From Fodinibius salicampi (GTDB lineage Bacteria; Bacteroidota; Rhodothermia; Balneolales; Balneolaceae), in assembly GCF_039545095.1 (NCBI RefSeq), contig NZ_BAABRS010000004.1:340952-404951 (forward strand): DNA of 64,000 bases, in the 5' to 3' direction. Shown one piece after another: positions 6,948 to 15,936 of the stretch (positions within the stretch are counted from its first letter, which is position 1; the number at the start of each line of letters is the position of its first letter). The notes beneath the pieces are model-generated. The model had not been told where the DNA came from. It saw only the letters and a list, made by a program, of their open reading frames with translations, and made no database searches. Position numbers and translations under genes: made by a program.

Positions 6948-8753
6948 ATGACTCCCATTCGTAATTTCTGTATTATAGCTCATATCGATCACGGTAAATC
7001 AACGCTCGCTGACCGACTTCTGGAGCGTACCGGTGCTATTACCGAGCGCGAGATGCACGAGCAGATACTTGACGATATGGATCTGGAACGCGAGCGGGGC
7101 ATTACGATTAAAAGCCATGCTATCAGGATGGATTATGAGCGTCCTAATGGTGAGAATGTGATTTTTAATCTCATTGATACGCCTGGACATGTTGACTTCT
7201 CTTACGAGGTGTCCCGGGCATTAAAAGCGTGTGAGGGAGCACTGTTGGTAGTCGATGCTGCTCAGGGAGTTGAAGCCCAAACTATTTCTACACTTTATCA
7301 GGCTATTGAACAGGATTTGGAAATTGTACCGGTCCTTAACAAAATAGATTTACCCGGCGCAGATCCTGAAGGCGTAGGCCAGCAGATTGTGGATCTAATC
7401 GGCTGCGACCATGAAGATATTTTACATGTATCCGGCAAAACCGGTGAGGGGGTGGATGGACTTCTCGAAGCAATTGTAGAGCAGATTCCTGCACCAGGGA
7501 GAGATACCGACAAACCCCTGAGAGCGCTTATATTTGATTCGATTTTTAATACCTATCGTGGATCCATTATATATGTTCGAGTTATGGAAGGAAGCCTGAA
7601 ACAGGGCGAAGGCATTCACTTTATGGCCACTGATAAAGATTATGAAGCGGAAGAGATCGGGCACCTGAAGCTGAAAAAAGTAAAAACAGATAAGCTCGAA
7701 GCCGGTGATGTGGGATATGTTATCGGAAGTGTGAAATCTCTGCAGGATGCGCGGGTAGGAGATACTCTTACTTCAACAGAGAACCCTGCCGATAAACCCA
7801 TTCCGGGCTACCAGGAACCGAAACCAATGGTATTTAGTGGCTTATTCCCGACTCAATCCGATGATTTTGAGGATCTGCGCTCTGCACTGGAAAAGCTACA
7901 GCTGAATGATGCCTCCCTTACATATCAGCCCGAGACGTCCAAGGCGCTTGGATTTGGATTTCGCGCCGGATTTTTGGGTATGCTGCATATGGAGATTGTT
8001 CAGGAACGCCTTGATCGCGAATTTGATATTGATATTATCACGACCGTTCCCAATGTGGAGTATGAAGTTCATATGACCGAGAAAAATGAGCAGAAGAAAG
8101 TAACGGTTGATAATCCCAGTGAAATGCCGGATCCTGCCAATGTGGATGCCGTATATGAGCCTTATATAAAAGCCAGCATTATTACCCCTTCTGATTATAT
8201 TGGCCCGGTTATGAAACTTTGTGAGGAGAAAAGGGGTAAGTATGTAAACCAGATACATATGCAGAGTCAGCGTGTGGATATCACCTACGAGTTGCCGATG
8301 GCAGAAGTAGTGTTTGATTTTTATGATCGGCTTAAAAGCGGTACCCGAGGGTATGCTTCGCTGGATTATGACTTTCTTGAGTATCGGAAAGGAGATTTGG
8401 TTCGACTGGATATCTTGCTTAATGGCGACCCGGTGGATGCTCTTTCAAGCATTACACATCGTGATAAAGCCTATGATCTGGGGCGCAAATTGTGTAAGAA
8501 ACTGAAAGATCTGATTTCACGACATCAGTTCGAAGTACCCATACAGGCTGCTATTGGTTCGCAGGTTATCGCCCGGGAGACTATTCCGGCTATACGAAAA
8601 GATGTGACGGCAAAATGTTATGGCGGAGATGTTTCCCGAAAACGAAAACTTCTGGAAAAACAAAAGGAAGGGAAAAAGCGAATGAAACAGGTGGGAACTG
8701 TAGAAGTACCACAAGAAGCATTTCTTGCGGTATTATCTATGGATGATGATTAA
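6948..8753 (+). CDS. lepA: Elongation factor 4 (LepA), back-translocating ribosomal GTPase
   Basis: A 601-residue translational GTPase of normal length. G1 AHIDHGKST (about 11-19), G2 RERGITIK, G3 DTPGH (about 77-81) and G4 NKID (about 131-134) are all present. It then has the domain II barrel, [14 protein letters not shown] of domain III/V, and the LepA-specific C-terminal domain with [20 protein letters not shown]. LepA acts on stalled or mistranslocated ribosomes and assists initiation and assembly. It has its own promoter. A hypothetical secreted protein and lepB follow on the same strand. Confidence 0.97.
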   Translation: MTPIRNFCIIAHIDHGKSTLADRLLERTGAITEREMHEQILDDMDLERERGITIKSHAIRMDYERPNGENVIFNLIDTPGHVDFSYEVSRALKACEGALLVVDAAQGVEAQTISTLYQAIEQDLEIVPVLNKIDLPGADPEGVGQQIVDLIGCDHEDILHVSGKTGEGVDGLLEAIVEQIPAPGRDTDKPLRALIFDSIFNTYRGSIIYVRVMEGSLKQGEGIHFMATDKDYEAEEIGHLKLKKVKTDKLEAGDVGYVIGSVKSLQDARVGDTLTSTENPADKPIPGYQEPKPMVFSGLFPTQSDDFEDLRSALEKLQLNDASLTYQPETSKALGFGFRAGFLGMLHMEIVQERLDREFDIDIITTVPNVEYEVHMTEKNEQKKVTVDNPSEMPDPANVDAVYEPYIKASIITPSDYIGPVMKLCEEKRGKYVNQIHMQSQRVDITYELPMAEVVFDFYDRLKSGTRGYASLDYDFLEYRKGDLVRLDILLNGDPVDALSSITHRDKAYDLGRKLCKKLKDLISRHQFEVPIQAAIGSQVIARETIPAIRKDVTAKCYGGDVSRKRKLLEKQKEGKKRMKQVGTVEVPQEAFLAVLSMDDD

Positions 8754-8832
8754 ATCGTCCATATCTTGTAATATCCTAATGCAAAGTGCGTTATGTAAAC
8801 GACAATAATACTACTAAAATTATATTCTACTG

Positions 8833-9414
8833 ATGCAAAAGTTACTAAACTCATTATTTCTTACTGTTCTCATTGTAGTTTTTTCTACTTTTTCCGCTTC
8901 TGCTCAATTTGAGGAGCCGGAGATAGAACGGATTGATCCCGATCAAAAAACTTGGTTTATGAACAAATTTGAAGACGTAAAATGGACCGGCCAGGGTTTT
9001 TACGGACGAACAGAACTTGATGAACGACAAACAAATGAAATCCGGGCCCGCTTACAGGAGGTATTTGGAGATCCTACAAAAACCATTGAAGATTTAATCA
9101 CTCAGCCAGATTTCCGTCCGGCACAGGCTATTCAGTTCGAATATTGGTTTGTGGTAGACGATTCGATCCCTATGATGCTTTTAGATATTGATGGTCCTTT
9201 TGGAAGAGGACTCGTTTATGCGGGAGCCAGCAAATATATTGATCTTATGCCAGAAGTGAAGCGTACCTTGTCTCAAGAACTGATGGCTATTAAAAGAGAC
9301 AGCTTACCTGATTATGAGGATTATTATTACGCTCCGGAGCGGCGGAAGTGGTTTGAAGTGAGCCTCCAAGAGGGACAGTATAGAACAAAAGAAATATCCT
9401 CTCCAATCAACTAG
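8833..9414 (+). CDS. Secreted protein of unknown function between lepA and lepB
   Basis: 193 residues. A signal peptide (MQKLLNSLFLTVLIVVFSTFSASA, cleavage before QFEEPE) is followed by a soluble, acidic region of about 168 residues. Features are a helix with RQTNEIRARLQEVFGDPTKTIEDL, a strand-rich core AIQFEYWFVVDDSIPMMLLDIDG, a Gly-rich loop PFGRGLVYAGASKYIDLM and a Tyr-rich tail. I do not recognise a family. It sits 79 bases after lepA and 41 bases before lepB, so the three may be co-transcribed. Confidence 0.8.
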   Translation: MQKLLNSLFLTVLIVVFSTFSASAQFEEPEIERIDPDQKTWFMNKFEDVKWTGQGFYGRTELDERQTNEIRARLQEVFGDPTKTIEDLITQPDFRPAQAIQFEYWFVVDDSIPMMLLDIDGPFGRGLVYAGASKYIDLMPEVKRTLSQELMAIKRDSLPDYEDYYYAPERRKWFEVSLQEGQYRTKEISSPIN

Positions 9415-9455
9415 ATTTTGGGATTTTAATAAACTGAACCACAGAAGGAGATACA

Positions 9456-10550
9456 TTGGCAAAGCAACTTTCAAAAGAAGAACGCAGTAAAAGACGCAAT
9501 CGGCGTACAAAAAATCAAAACGAGAAAGCAAAAAGCTGGATAAGGGAATGGCTGGATGCTCTCCTTTTTGCAGCAGTAGCTGCACTTATCATTCGGGCTT
9601 TCTTTTTTGAAGCTTATCGTATTCCAACTCCCTCAATGGAGAAAACACTGATGACGGGAGACTTCTTGATAGTCTCAAAGATAAGTTACGGTCCCCGTAC
9701 ACCAATGGTATTAGGAGTTCCATTTACGAATATCTATATGCAGGGACTCGTGTTGCCGTGGACTCGTCTGCCTGGTTTTAGTGAGGTAGAACGGAATGAT
9801 ATTGTGGTGTTTAACTATCCGATTGATATTGCACCTATTGCCGGTAAGACAAACTACATAAAGCGTGCTGTGGGGATACCGGGGGATACCCTGTCTATAG
9901 ATGACAAACAGCTTTATGTAAACTCTGAAGAAGCCAATCCTTTTCCTGGAATTCAGCAAGTCTATGAGGTGGATGTTCGGAACAGGATAAGGTTAAGTGC
10001 GTCAAAGGTACAAGCAGCTGGAGGAACAATATATCAATCACGTAACGGTAACTCAGGAAGCTACCGTATTAATATGACTGATGAGGTGGCTGAGAACATT
10101 AGCAACTGGCCGGAAGTAACAAATGTAGAGCTTTTTGTGTTGCCTGATACTTTTAATGAATATGATCGGCGGTCCTTCAGCTTTTCTTCCGGTTTTAATA
10201 ACCACCATCACATGTCTCCGGTCGTTGTTCCGTTTGAAGGACAAACCGTAACCTTAACGGCTGATAATTACCATATTTACGAAGCTATTATTACTCGCTA
10301 TGAGAAAAATGATGTGGAGCGAAATGGAGGGCAGTTTATTATCAATGGAGAAGAAACCAATGAATATACTATTCAGCAGGATTACTACTTCGTAATGGGT
10401 GATAACAGAGATGACAGTGAGGACAGCAGGTTCTGGGGATTTGTACCACAGACGCATATAGTCGGCAAAGCAGGTATTATTTATTTCTCATGGGATAAAG
10501 ATCGGTGGCTGCCCCGTTTTGATCGTCTTCTGAATGTTATCCATGATTAG
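9456..10550 (+). CDS. lepB: Signal peptidase I (LepB)
   Basis: It cleaves signal peptides from exported proteins at the outer face of the inner membrane. 364 residues: a basic N-terminus, one membrane span (LDALLFAAVAALIIRAFFF), the catalytic Ser in RIPTPSMEKTL (Ser60), the general-base Lys in NYIKRAVGIPGD (Lys136) and the C-terminal box MGDNRDDSEDSRFWGFV. The insert of about 190 residues between the Lys box and the last box is larger than in E. coli. The TTG start at 9456 is supported by AGAAGGAG ending 5 bases upstream, one of the few strong Shine-Dalgarno sites seen here. Confidence 0.93.
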   Translation: MAKQLSKEERSKRRNRRTKNQNEKAKSWIREWLDALLFAAVAALIIRAFFFEAYRIPTPSMEKTLMTGDFLIVSKISYGPRTPMVLGVPFTNIYMQGLVLPWTRLPGFSEVERNDIVVFNYPIDIAPIAGKTNYIKRAVGIPGDTLSIDDKQLYVNSEEANPFPGIQQVYEVDVRNRIRLSASKVQAAGGTIYQSRNGNSGSYRINMTDEVAENISNWPEVTNVELFVLPDTFNEYDRRSFSFSSGFNNHHHMSPVVVPFEGQTVTLTADNYHIYEAIITRYEKNDVERNGGQFIINGEETNEYTIQQDYYFVMGDNRDDSEDSRFWGFVPQTHIVGKAGIIYFSWDKDRWLPRFDRLLNVIHD

Positions 10551-10567
10551 TATTGGTGTATGTATGT

Positions 10568-10599
10568 GAGGAAAGAAGGAGTCGAGTACTTCCTTCCTC
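10568..10599. terminator. Possible bidirectional terminator between lepB and rlmN
   Basis: GAGGAAAGAAG (10568-10578) pairs with CTTCCTTCCTC (10589-10599) with one mismatch, between convergent genes. There is no T run, so the call is weak. Confidence 0.4.
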
Positions 10600-10618
10600 C
10601 TAACTTCAGGGCTGCTCC

Positions 10619-11731
10619 TTAATTCTTTCGTATTGATTTTCCTTGGGCTTGTCCCTCTTTAATGGCCAGCTGTCCGCAGCCGGCATCGATATCATCACCA
10701 CGGCTTCGGCGCACTGTAGCAGTAATATCCCTTGATACAAGTTCCTGCATAAAGGCATCCAGTCGTTGCTCTCGGGCTCGTTTGAGTTCTACGCCTGCCA
10801 CATCGTTGTACATGATAATATTTACTTTGCTGGGTACCCACTGTACGATTTCGGCAAGCTGGCGCGCATCTTCCTTGGTATCGTTAAATTCATCAAATAA
10901 CAGGTATTCGTAGGTGATAGGCCGGTGCAGCTTATCATAATAATACTGAACTGCTTCCTTGAGTTTTTCCAGGTTCATTGAATTATTTATGGGCATAATT
11001 TCATCCCGCTTTTCATCATTAGCTGCATGCAGAGATATCGCCAAATTGAAAGGCTGGCGCTCGTCTGCCAGTTGCTTAATTTGCTTGGTAAGTCCTACCG
11101 TAGAAACGGTTATTCTTTTGGGAGAAAGTCCAATACTTAGTTCATCCATGATAATAGATGCAGAATTAACTACGGCCTCATAGTTATGAAGCGGTTCTCC
11201 CATTCCCATATATACGATATTGGTGATGCCCTTTCCAAACTTCTCCTGACACAGGTTATTAATGTACTGTACCTGATCTACAATTTCGCCGTGGGTTAAG
11301 CTCCGGAAAAATCCCATTTTTCCGGTGGCACAGAAAGAGCATCCAAATACGCACCCCACCTGGGATGACACGCACACCGTTAATCGATTAGCCGCTCCAT
11401 CAGGATAAAAATCAGGGATAAGTACAGACTCGACCTTGTGTTGTTCGTCGCCCTCGAGTTCAAAGAGAAACTTTATAGTCCCATCCTTAGATTCGAGCTG
11501 CATTTTGTGCTCAATGGTAGGGACCTTTGCTACTTCTTTAAGGCGTATTCGTAAGTCCTTGGAAAGGTTGGTCATTTCATCAAAGCTGTGTACTCCCTTT
11601 TGATAGAGCCACTGGAAGAGCTGATCACTCCGATAGGAGGCCAGTCCCATATCGGCACTAAATTCCTGGAGTTCTTGCTTTGTAAGATCTTTAAGGTTTA
11701 TTTTTTCTTCGCTATGGGTTTGTGTAGTCAT
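10619..11731 (-). CDS. rlmN: 23S rRNA/tRNA adenine-C2 methyltransferase RlmN
   Basis: A radical-SAM enzyme that methylates A2503 of 23S rRNA and A37 of some tRNAs. 370 residues. The 4Fe-4S cluster motif CVFGCSFC (Cys127, 131, 134) is followed by ATGKMGFFRSLTHGEIVDQ. GMGEPLHN binds SAM, and the C-terminal RRSRGDDIDAGCGQL carries the cysteine that resolves the methyl intermediate. The N-terminal accessory domain (20-100) is complete. Convergent with lepB and divergent from mscS. Confidence 0.96.
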   Translation of the reverse strand: MTTQTHSEEKINLKDLTKQELQEFSADMGLASYRSDQLFQWLYQKGVHSFDEMTNLSKDLRIRLKEVAKVPTIEHKMQLESKDGTIKFLFELEGDEQHKVESVLIPDFYPDGAANRLTVCVSSQVGCVFGCSFCATGKMGFFRSLTHGEIVDQVQYINNLCQEKFGKGITNIVYMGMGEPLHNYEAVVNSASIIMDELSIGLSPKRITVSTVGLTKQIKQLADERQPFNLAISLHAANDEKRDEIMPINNSMNLEKLKEAVQYYYDKLHRPITYEYLLFDEFNDTKEDARQLAEIVQWVPSKVNIIMYNDVAGVELKRAREQRLDAFMQELVSRDITATVRRSRGDDIDAGCGQLAIKEGQAQGKSIRKN

Positions 11732-11940
11732 ATATCCAAAGATACAAAGACTACAGCACGGATGTTAAACTTTAGAGACAAAATATTAAGTGGTTGATGG
11801 GTATATATGATATTTAAGAATAGAAATCACCGGATAGGTAGAATCTAACAAATTTTATAAAAAAGAAGCGGTTATTATGAATTGATGATAGTTATATAGA
11901 TTTTAATAGTCTGCAAGAAATAAAATATAAAAGATAAGCA

Positions 11941-12879
11941 ATGGAATTTTCTACCCTTTTCAATGACTTGAGGAGCAAGTTTAATGAGGAAGTGACAAGC
12001 AAGCTTGAGACTTGGCTTGATACGCTTATAAGCATGCTTCCTGAGATGGTGATGGCCCTGCTGGTACTGATTGTGTTTTATGTGATTGGTAAGCTGGTTC
12101 GGCAGGCCGTCCACAAACTGTTGTCAAAGGCAACGATGAATAAAACCGTTATTGACCTGCTGGAAACCATAGTGGGTATCATGATTATTAGTATCGGTAT
12201 ATTTATTGCCCTGAGTGTCTTGAACCTGGATGGGGCAGTTACCTCGCTGCTTGCCGGTGCTGGTATTGTCGGTTTGGCCTTAGGTTTTGCATTTCAGGAT
12301 ATTGCATCAAACTTTATCTCGGGTATCATTCTTACGCTCCGGCATCCGTTTGGCATTGGCGATATTATTGAAACTAATGATATATATGGCACTGTACGGA
12401 AGTTAAATCTTCGAAACACAATTCTACAAACGCCCCAGGGACAGATTGTATATATCCCGAATAAAATGGTATTTGAAAATCCGCTTTCTAACTTTACGGA
12501 TGAGCGTCAGCGTCGTATTGATTTGAGTTGCGGGGTCTCATATGCCGAAGATCTTGAGCAAGTTCGCCAACTAGCTATTGAGGCTATTGAAGAGCTTGAA
12601 AACTATGACAGTGATAAGGATATCCTGTTCTTTTTCGATGAATTCGGAGGGAGTTCTATCAATTTCAAGGTTTGTTTTTGGGTAAATTTCCGGAGGAATT
12701 CTGATTTTCTTACTCCTCGAAGTGATGCGATTATGGCGCTTAAAAAGAAGTTTGATGAAAATGATATTACCATTCCGTTTCCCATTCGGACGCTTGATTT
12801 TGGCATACGCGGAGGGGAAAAACTGGATAGTATGCTTAAGGGAACAGCTCCGGCTGAAGAAAACGGAGCGGATTCTTAG
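11941..12879 (+). CDS. mscS: Small-conductance mechanosensitive channel (MscS family)
   Basis: An inner-membrane channel that opens under membrane tension during osmotic downshock. 312 residues. Three N-terminal spans (about 30-60, 75-100, 100-125) end in the Gly/Ala-rich pore helix LLAGAGIVGLALGFAFQDIASNFISG. The beta domain (GIGDIIETNDIYGTV, TPQGQIVYIPNKMV) and the alpha/beta C-terminal domain follow. Length is close to the E. coli protein (286). It stands alone and ends at a strong bidirectional hairpin. Confidence 0.92.
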   Translation: MEFSTLFNDLRSKFNEEVTSKLETWLDTLISMLPEMVMALLVLIVFYVIGKLVRQAVHKLLSKATMNKTVIDLLETIVGIMIISIGIFIALSVLNLDGAVTSLLAGAGIVGLALGFAFQDIASNFISGIILTLRHPFGIGDIIETNDIYGTVRKLNLRNTILQTPQGQIVYIPNKMVFENPLSNFTDERQRRIDLSCGVSYAEDLEQVRQLAIEAIEELENYDSDKDILFFFDEFGGSSINFKVCFWVNFRRNSDFLTPRSDAIMALKKKFDENDITIPFPIRTLDFGIRGGEKLDSMLKGTAPAEENGADS

Positions 12880-12910
12880 AAAACTATAGCTCCTAAGACT
12901 GATATATGTA

Positions 12911-12944
12911 AGAAATGCCAAGGAGGAAGGTCCTTGGCATTTCT
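12911..12944. terminator. Bidirectional terminator between mscS and the DPP IV gene
   Basis: A 14-base perfect stem, AGAAATGCCAAGGA / TCCTTGGCATTTCT, with loop GGAAGG. It lies between the converging mscS and DPP IV genes. Confidence 0.85.
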
Positions 12945-12966
12945 TATTAGAGCAGGTGTTAAGGTT

Positions 12967-15201
12967 TTACTTCAAGTGACGTTCCAGGTAATTGGTATAG
13001 GATTGATATAGCAGATAATAGCTGGCTGTATTAAAGGAAACGCCGTGCGCTCCGGGGGGATAAATTCGTAAATCCACATCCTTCCCATTGCCAGTAAGCG
13101 CGGTCATTAGTTGCATCGTATTTTGGACATGTACGTTTTCGTCCATGGTAGAGTGTGAGAGCAATAAGTCAGCCTCCAAATTTTCAGCATGTGTATTTGA
13201 AGAACTCTGTTTATAGCCCTCGGCGTTATCATCCAGCAATCCCATGTAGCGTTCGGTATAAATACTGTCATATAATTTCCAGTTCGTAACCGGTGCTGTA
13301 GCAATTCCTGCGACGAAAACATCGGGATGAGTAAAAAGAGTATAGGTCGTCATGTAGCCGCCATAACTGTGTCCACGAATAGCCATGCGATTACCATCAA
13401 CCCAGTCTTTGTCGGCCATATATTTTACCGTCTCAACAAAGTCGTTGGCTTCCCATTTACCGAGCTGTTTATAAACGATTTTTTCAAATTCTGAGCCGTA
13501 ACCACCACTTCCTCGATTATTAACATTTACAACTATATATCCCTTTTGGGCGAGGTACTGGTTCCACCCGCTGGATTCCCACTGGTTATAAACCCCCTGT
13601 GCACCGGGTCCGCCATAAATATTTAGCAGCAGCGGATAGCTTTTGGTTGAGTCAAAGTCGACAGGCTTAATCATGTAACCGTCGAGTTGCTGTCCGTCTG
13701 AGGTTGTAAATGTAAAGAGTTCACGCGGCGAATAAACGTGGGATTCAACGAACTCATTAACGGATTCATTATCTTCAAGTACCATGAGTTTACCATCAGT
13801 TGTATTCCATAGTTCTACCTGTGTTGGGGTAGAAATATTGGAGTAACGGTTGATAAAATACTTGCCGTTTGAACCCATGCTTATGTTATGGGTTCCCTCT
13901 GCTGTGGTATGTTTTGTTTTATTCTGTCCGTCGAAGCTTATAGAGTATAGGTGTCGTTCGAGGGGAGAAGTTTCGGTGGATGTATAAAAAATGCGATTAC
14001 TGGCGTAGTCAACGGTATGGACATAGGTGACTTCCCAATCTCCCCGGGTTACTTGATTTTTTACCTCTCCATCATATCCGTAACGATAGATGTGACTCCA
14101 TCCATCACGATCAGAAATCCAGAAGAATTCTTTACTATCTTCCGGAAAAAAGAACAGGTGATTGATACCCGCAAAAAAGTCAAAAATATCGATCCATGTA
14201 TCTGATGTTTCTTCCATAACCAGGCGATTCTCGCCACTATGAATATCGTTAAAGAAAAGTTTGAGATGGTTTTGTGCCCGGTTAAGGTGCACAATAGCAA
14301 GCTTATTTTCATTGGCCGTCCAGTACAATCGGGGAATATATCCGTCCCTGGGTAAATCCATCCATTGCTGGTCTTTGGTTTCAACATTTACAACACCGAT
14401 TTTTACCTCGGGATTTTCATCACCTACTTTTGGGTAAGGGATTTTTTCGTACTCAGGGTGCTGACCGGAATAATCGGTCATTTGAAAAATATTGACATGT
14501 CGTTCATCGGTTTGCCAGTAGGCAATATGTTCGCTGTCGGGTGACCACTCCCAGGCTTGTGCCAAACCGAATTCTTCTTCGTAGACCCATCCAAAACGTC
14601 CGTTATAAAAATATTCTTCAGCACTGTTTGTAAGCTGTGTTTCTTTTTCTGAAGCCAAATCATATACAAAAAGATCACCGTTGCGTTCATAACCGATCTT
14701 TTGTCCGTTAGGAGAGAGTTCTGCAGTACGTGCGTCTTCGACGAGTAATTCCAGCGTTTCGTTTTCGACTGAGTATAGATAGTAATCAGAAATGCCGGAA
14801 CGGCGATAAACAGGTCGAAAGTTGGATTGAAAGACTAGGTATTTTGAATCATTTGACCATTGGAAGGAAGAATATTCAAATGTCGAATCAGTATCAGGAA
14901 ACGTATGTTCAGCGTTGTTAAAAATTAGCTCATCTTCCTGGGTGGCAGGGTCATACACCCTTATCTCCATATTCTCGGTCTCCTCGTTGTACTGCATATA
15001 GGAATACCGGTTACCTTCGTCAATCCAGTTGATATTGCGTGGGCCATTGGAACCACTGAGCTGTCCACTTTGAGACAGGGCCTCCTTTACGTCAGAATAT
15101 CGTTGTTTCTCCTGCGCAATACCTGGCTGTTGAAAAATAAATGCACCCAGGAGAATGGTGAGGGCTATTGATTTATAGAGTGATGAGATAGAATGTTTCA
15201 T
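12967..15201 (-). CDS. Dipeptidyl peptidase IV, family S9B
   Basis: A periplasmic or secreted serine exopeptidase releasing X-Pro/X-Ala dipeptides. 744 residues: a signal peptide (ends GIAQ), an eight-bladed propeller (about 40-500) with the substrate-anchoring WVYEEEF loop, and an alpha/beta hydrolase domain. The triad is visible: Ser612 in GHSYGGYM, Asp687 in STMDENVH and His719 in PGAHGVS. YGGPGAQ supplies the oxyanion Tyr. The double-Glu loop separates it from S9A and S9C peptidases. Monocistronic. Confidence 0.93.
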   Translation of the reverse strand: MKHSISSLYKSIALTILLGAFIFQQPGIAQEKQRYSDVKEALSQSGQLSGSNGPRNINWIDEGNRYSYMQYNEETENMEIRVYDPATQEDELIFNNAEHTFPDTDSTFEYSSFQWSNDSKYLVFQSNFRPVYRRSGISDYYLYSVENETLELLVEDARTAELSPNGQKIGYERNGDLFVYDLASEKETQLTNSAEEYFYNGRFGWVYEEEFGLAQAWEWSPDSEHIAYWQTDERHVNIFQMTDYSGQHPEYEKIPYPKVGDENPEVKIGVVNVETKDQQWMDLPRDGYIPRLYWTANENKLAIVHLNRAQNHLKLFFNDIHSGENRLVMEETSDTWIDIFDFFAGINHLFFFPEDSKEFFWISDRDGWSHIYRYGYDGEVKNQVTRGDWEVTYVHTVDYASNRIFYTSTETSPLERHLYSISFDGQNKTKHTTAEGTHNISMGSNGKYFINRYSNISTPTQVELWNTTDGKLMVLEDNESVNEFVESHVYSPRELFTFTTSDGQQLDGYMIKPVDFDSTKSYPLLLNIYGGPGAQGVYNQWESSGWNQYLAQKGYIVVNVNNRGSGGYGSEFEKIVYKQLGKWEANDFVETVKYMADKDWVDGNRMAIRGHSYGGYMTTYTLFTHPDVFVAGIATAPVTNWKLYDSIYTERYMGLLDDNAEGYKQSSSNTHAENLEADLLLSHSTMDENVHVQNTMQLMTALTGNGKDVDLRIYPPGAHGVSFNTASYYLLYQSYTNYLERHLK

Positions 15202-15296
15202 ATATGTATAAATGCTGGCTGTTTATATTATATAAGTTTTGTTAGAAGGATTGAATTAATCAAATATTGTAGGTCAGGGCAAGTGAAATTTGCAGA

Positions 15297-15806
15297 TTAG
15301 CCAATAAGAACCTGAAAGACGATCATAAGGGCAACGGAGATAGTGATAGCAGTGGCGATAATTGAGGCATCGTTTTCCTCCATAGCGTCTGGAATGACCT
15401 CCGCAAAGACCATCCAGATCATTGCACCCCCGGCAAACCCGAGTCCCACGGGCAAATAGTCACGAAAGATTTCTACAAAAATGAATGCCGGAACAGCCAT
15501 TAATGGTTGAGGTAGGCTTGAGAAGACACTCCACCAAGCAGCCTTCAAAGGGGAGGTGCCTCTGGGGATGAGCCCAATAATTATACCGTAAAAGGTAAAC
15601 CACAGATCATAATTAAGTCCTTCATAAATTAAGCCGAAGCTGGCCGCTAGCATAAGTCCCGATGCAATAGCATTGGAAATACCAAGCCAGGAGCGCGTTA
15701 ACTTCTCAAAAAAGAAAAAGGGAAGAGCTCCCAGACCGGTGGCGACCGCCGTAATTAGGGCATATAGAAAAACCTGTGCGGTAGGATGTTGTAGCAGTTC
15801 ACTCAT
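15297..15806 (-). CDS. ZIP-family metal transporter lacking the central metal-site helices
   Basis: 169 residues with clear ZIP/GufA-type ends: ALITAVATGLGALPFFF and SGLMLAASFGLIYEGL at the start, and SSLPQPLMAVPAFIFVE and GLGFAGGAMIWMVFAEVIPDAM at the end. Normal members are about 240-280 residues. At about residue 77-79 the chain passes directly from FYGIIIG to LIPRGTSPLKAAWW, skipping the segment that normally holds helix IV and V with HNIPEG. The missing part, about 70-100 residues, contains the metal ligands. The frame is intact, so this is an in-frame deletion: a dead transporter or an altered protein. A full-length ZIP is encoded at 39870-40706. Confidence 0.75.
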   Translation of the reverse strand: MSELLQHPTAQVFLYALITAVATGLGALPFFFFEKLTRSWLGISNAIASGLMLAASFGLIYEGLNYDLWFTFYGIIIGLIPRGTSPLKAAWWSVFSSLPQPLMAVPAFIFVEIFRDYLPVGLGFAGGAMIWMVFAEVIPDAMEENDASIIATAITISVALMIVFQVLIG

Positions 15807-15936
15807 TATACCTTTTTTTAGTTAGCACCAAATATAATGAGTGGTTATTCCTAATCCATCACTTGAGGTATATTTAGAATAAAATTAAATAGCTTTTATT
15901 GATGATTGTTATAGAAGTAATATGGAGCTGTTACTG

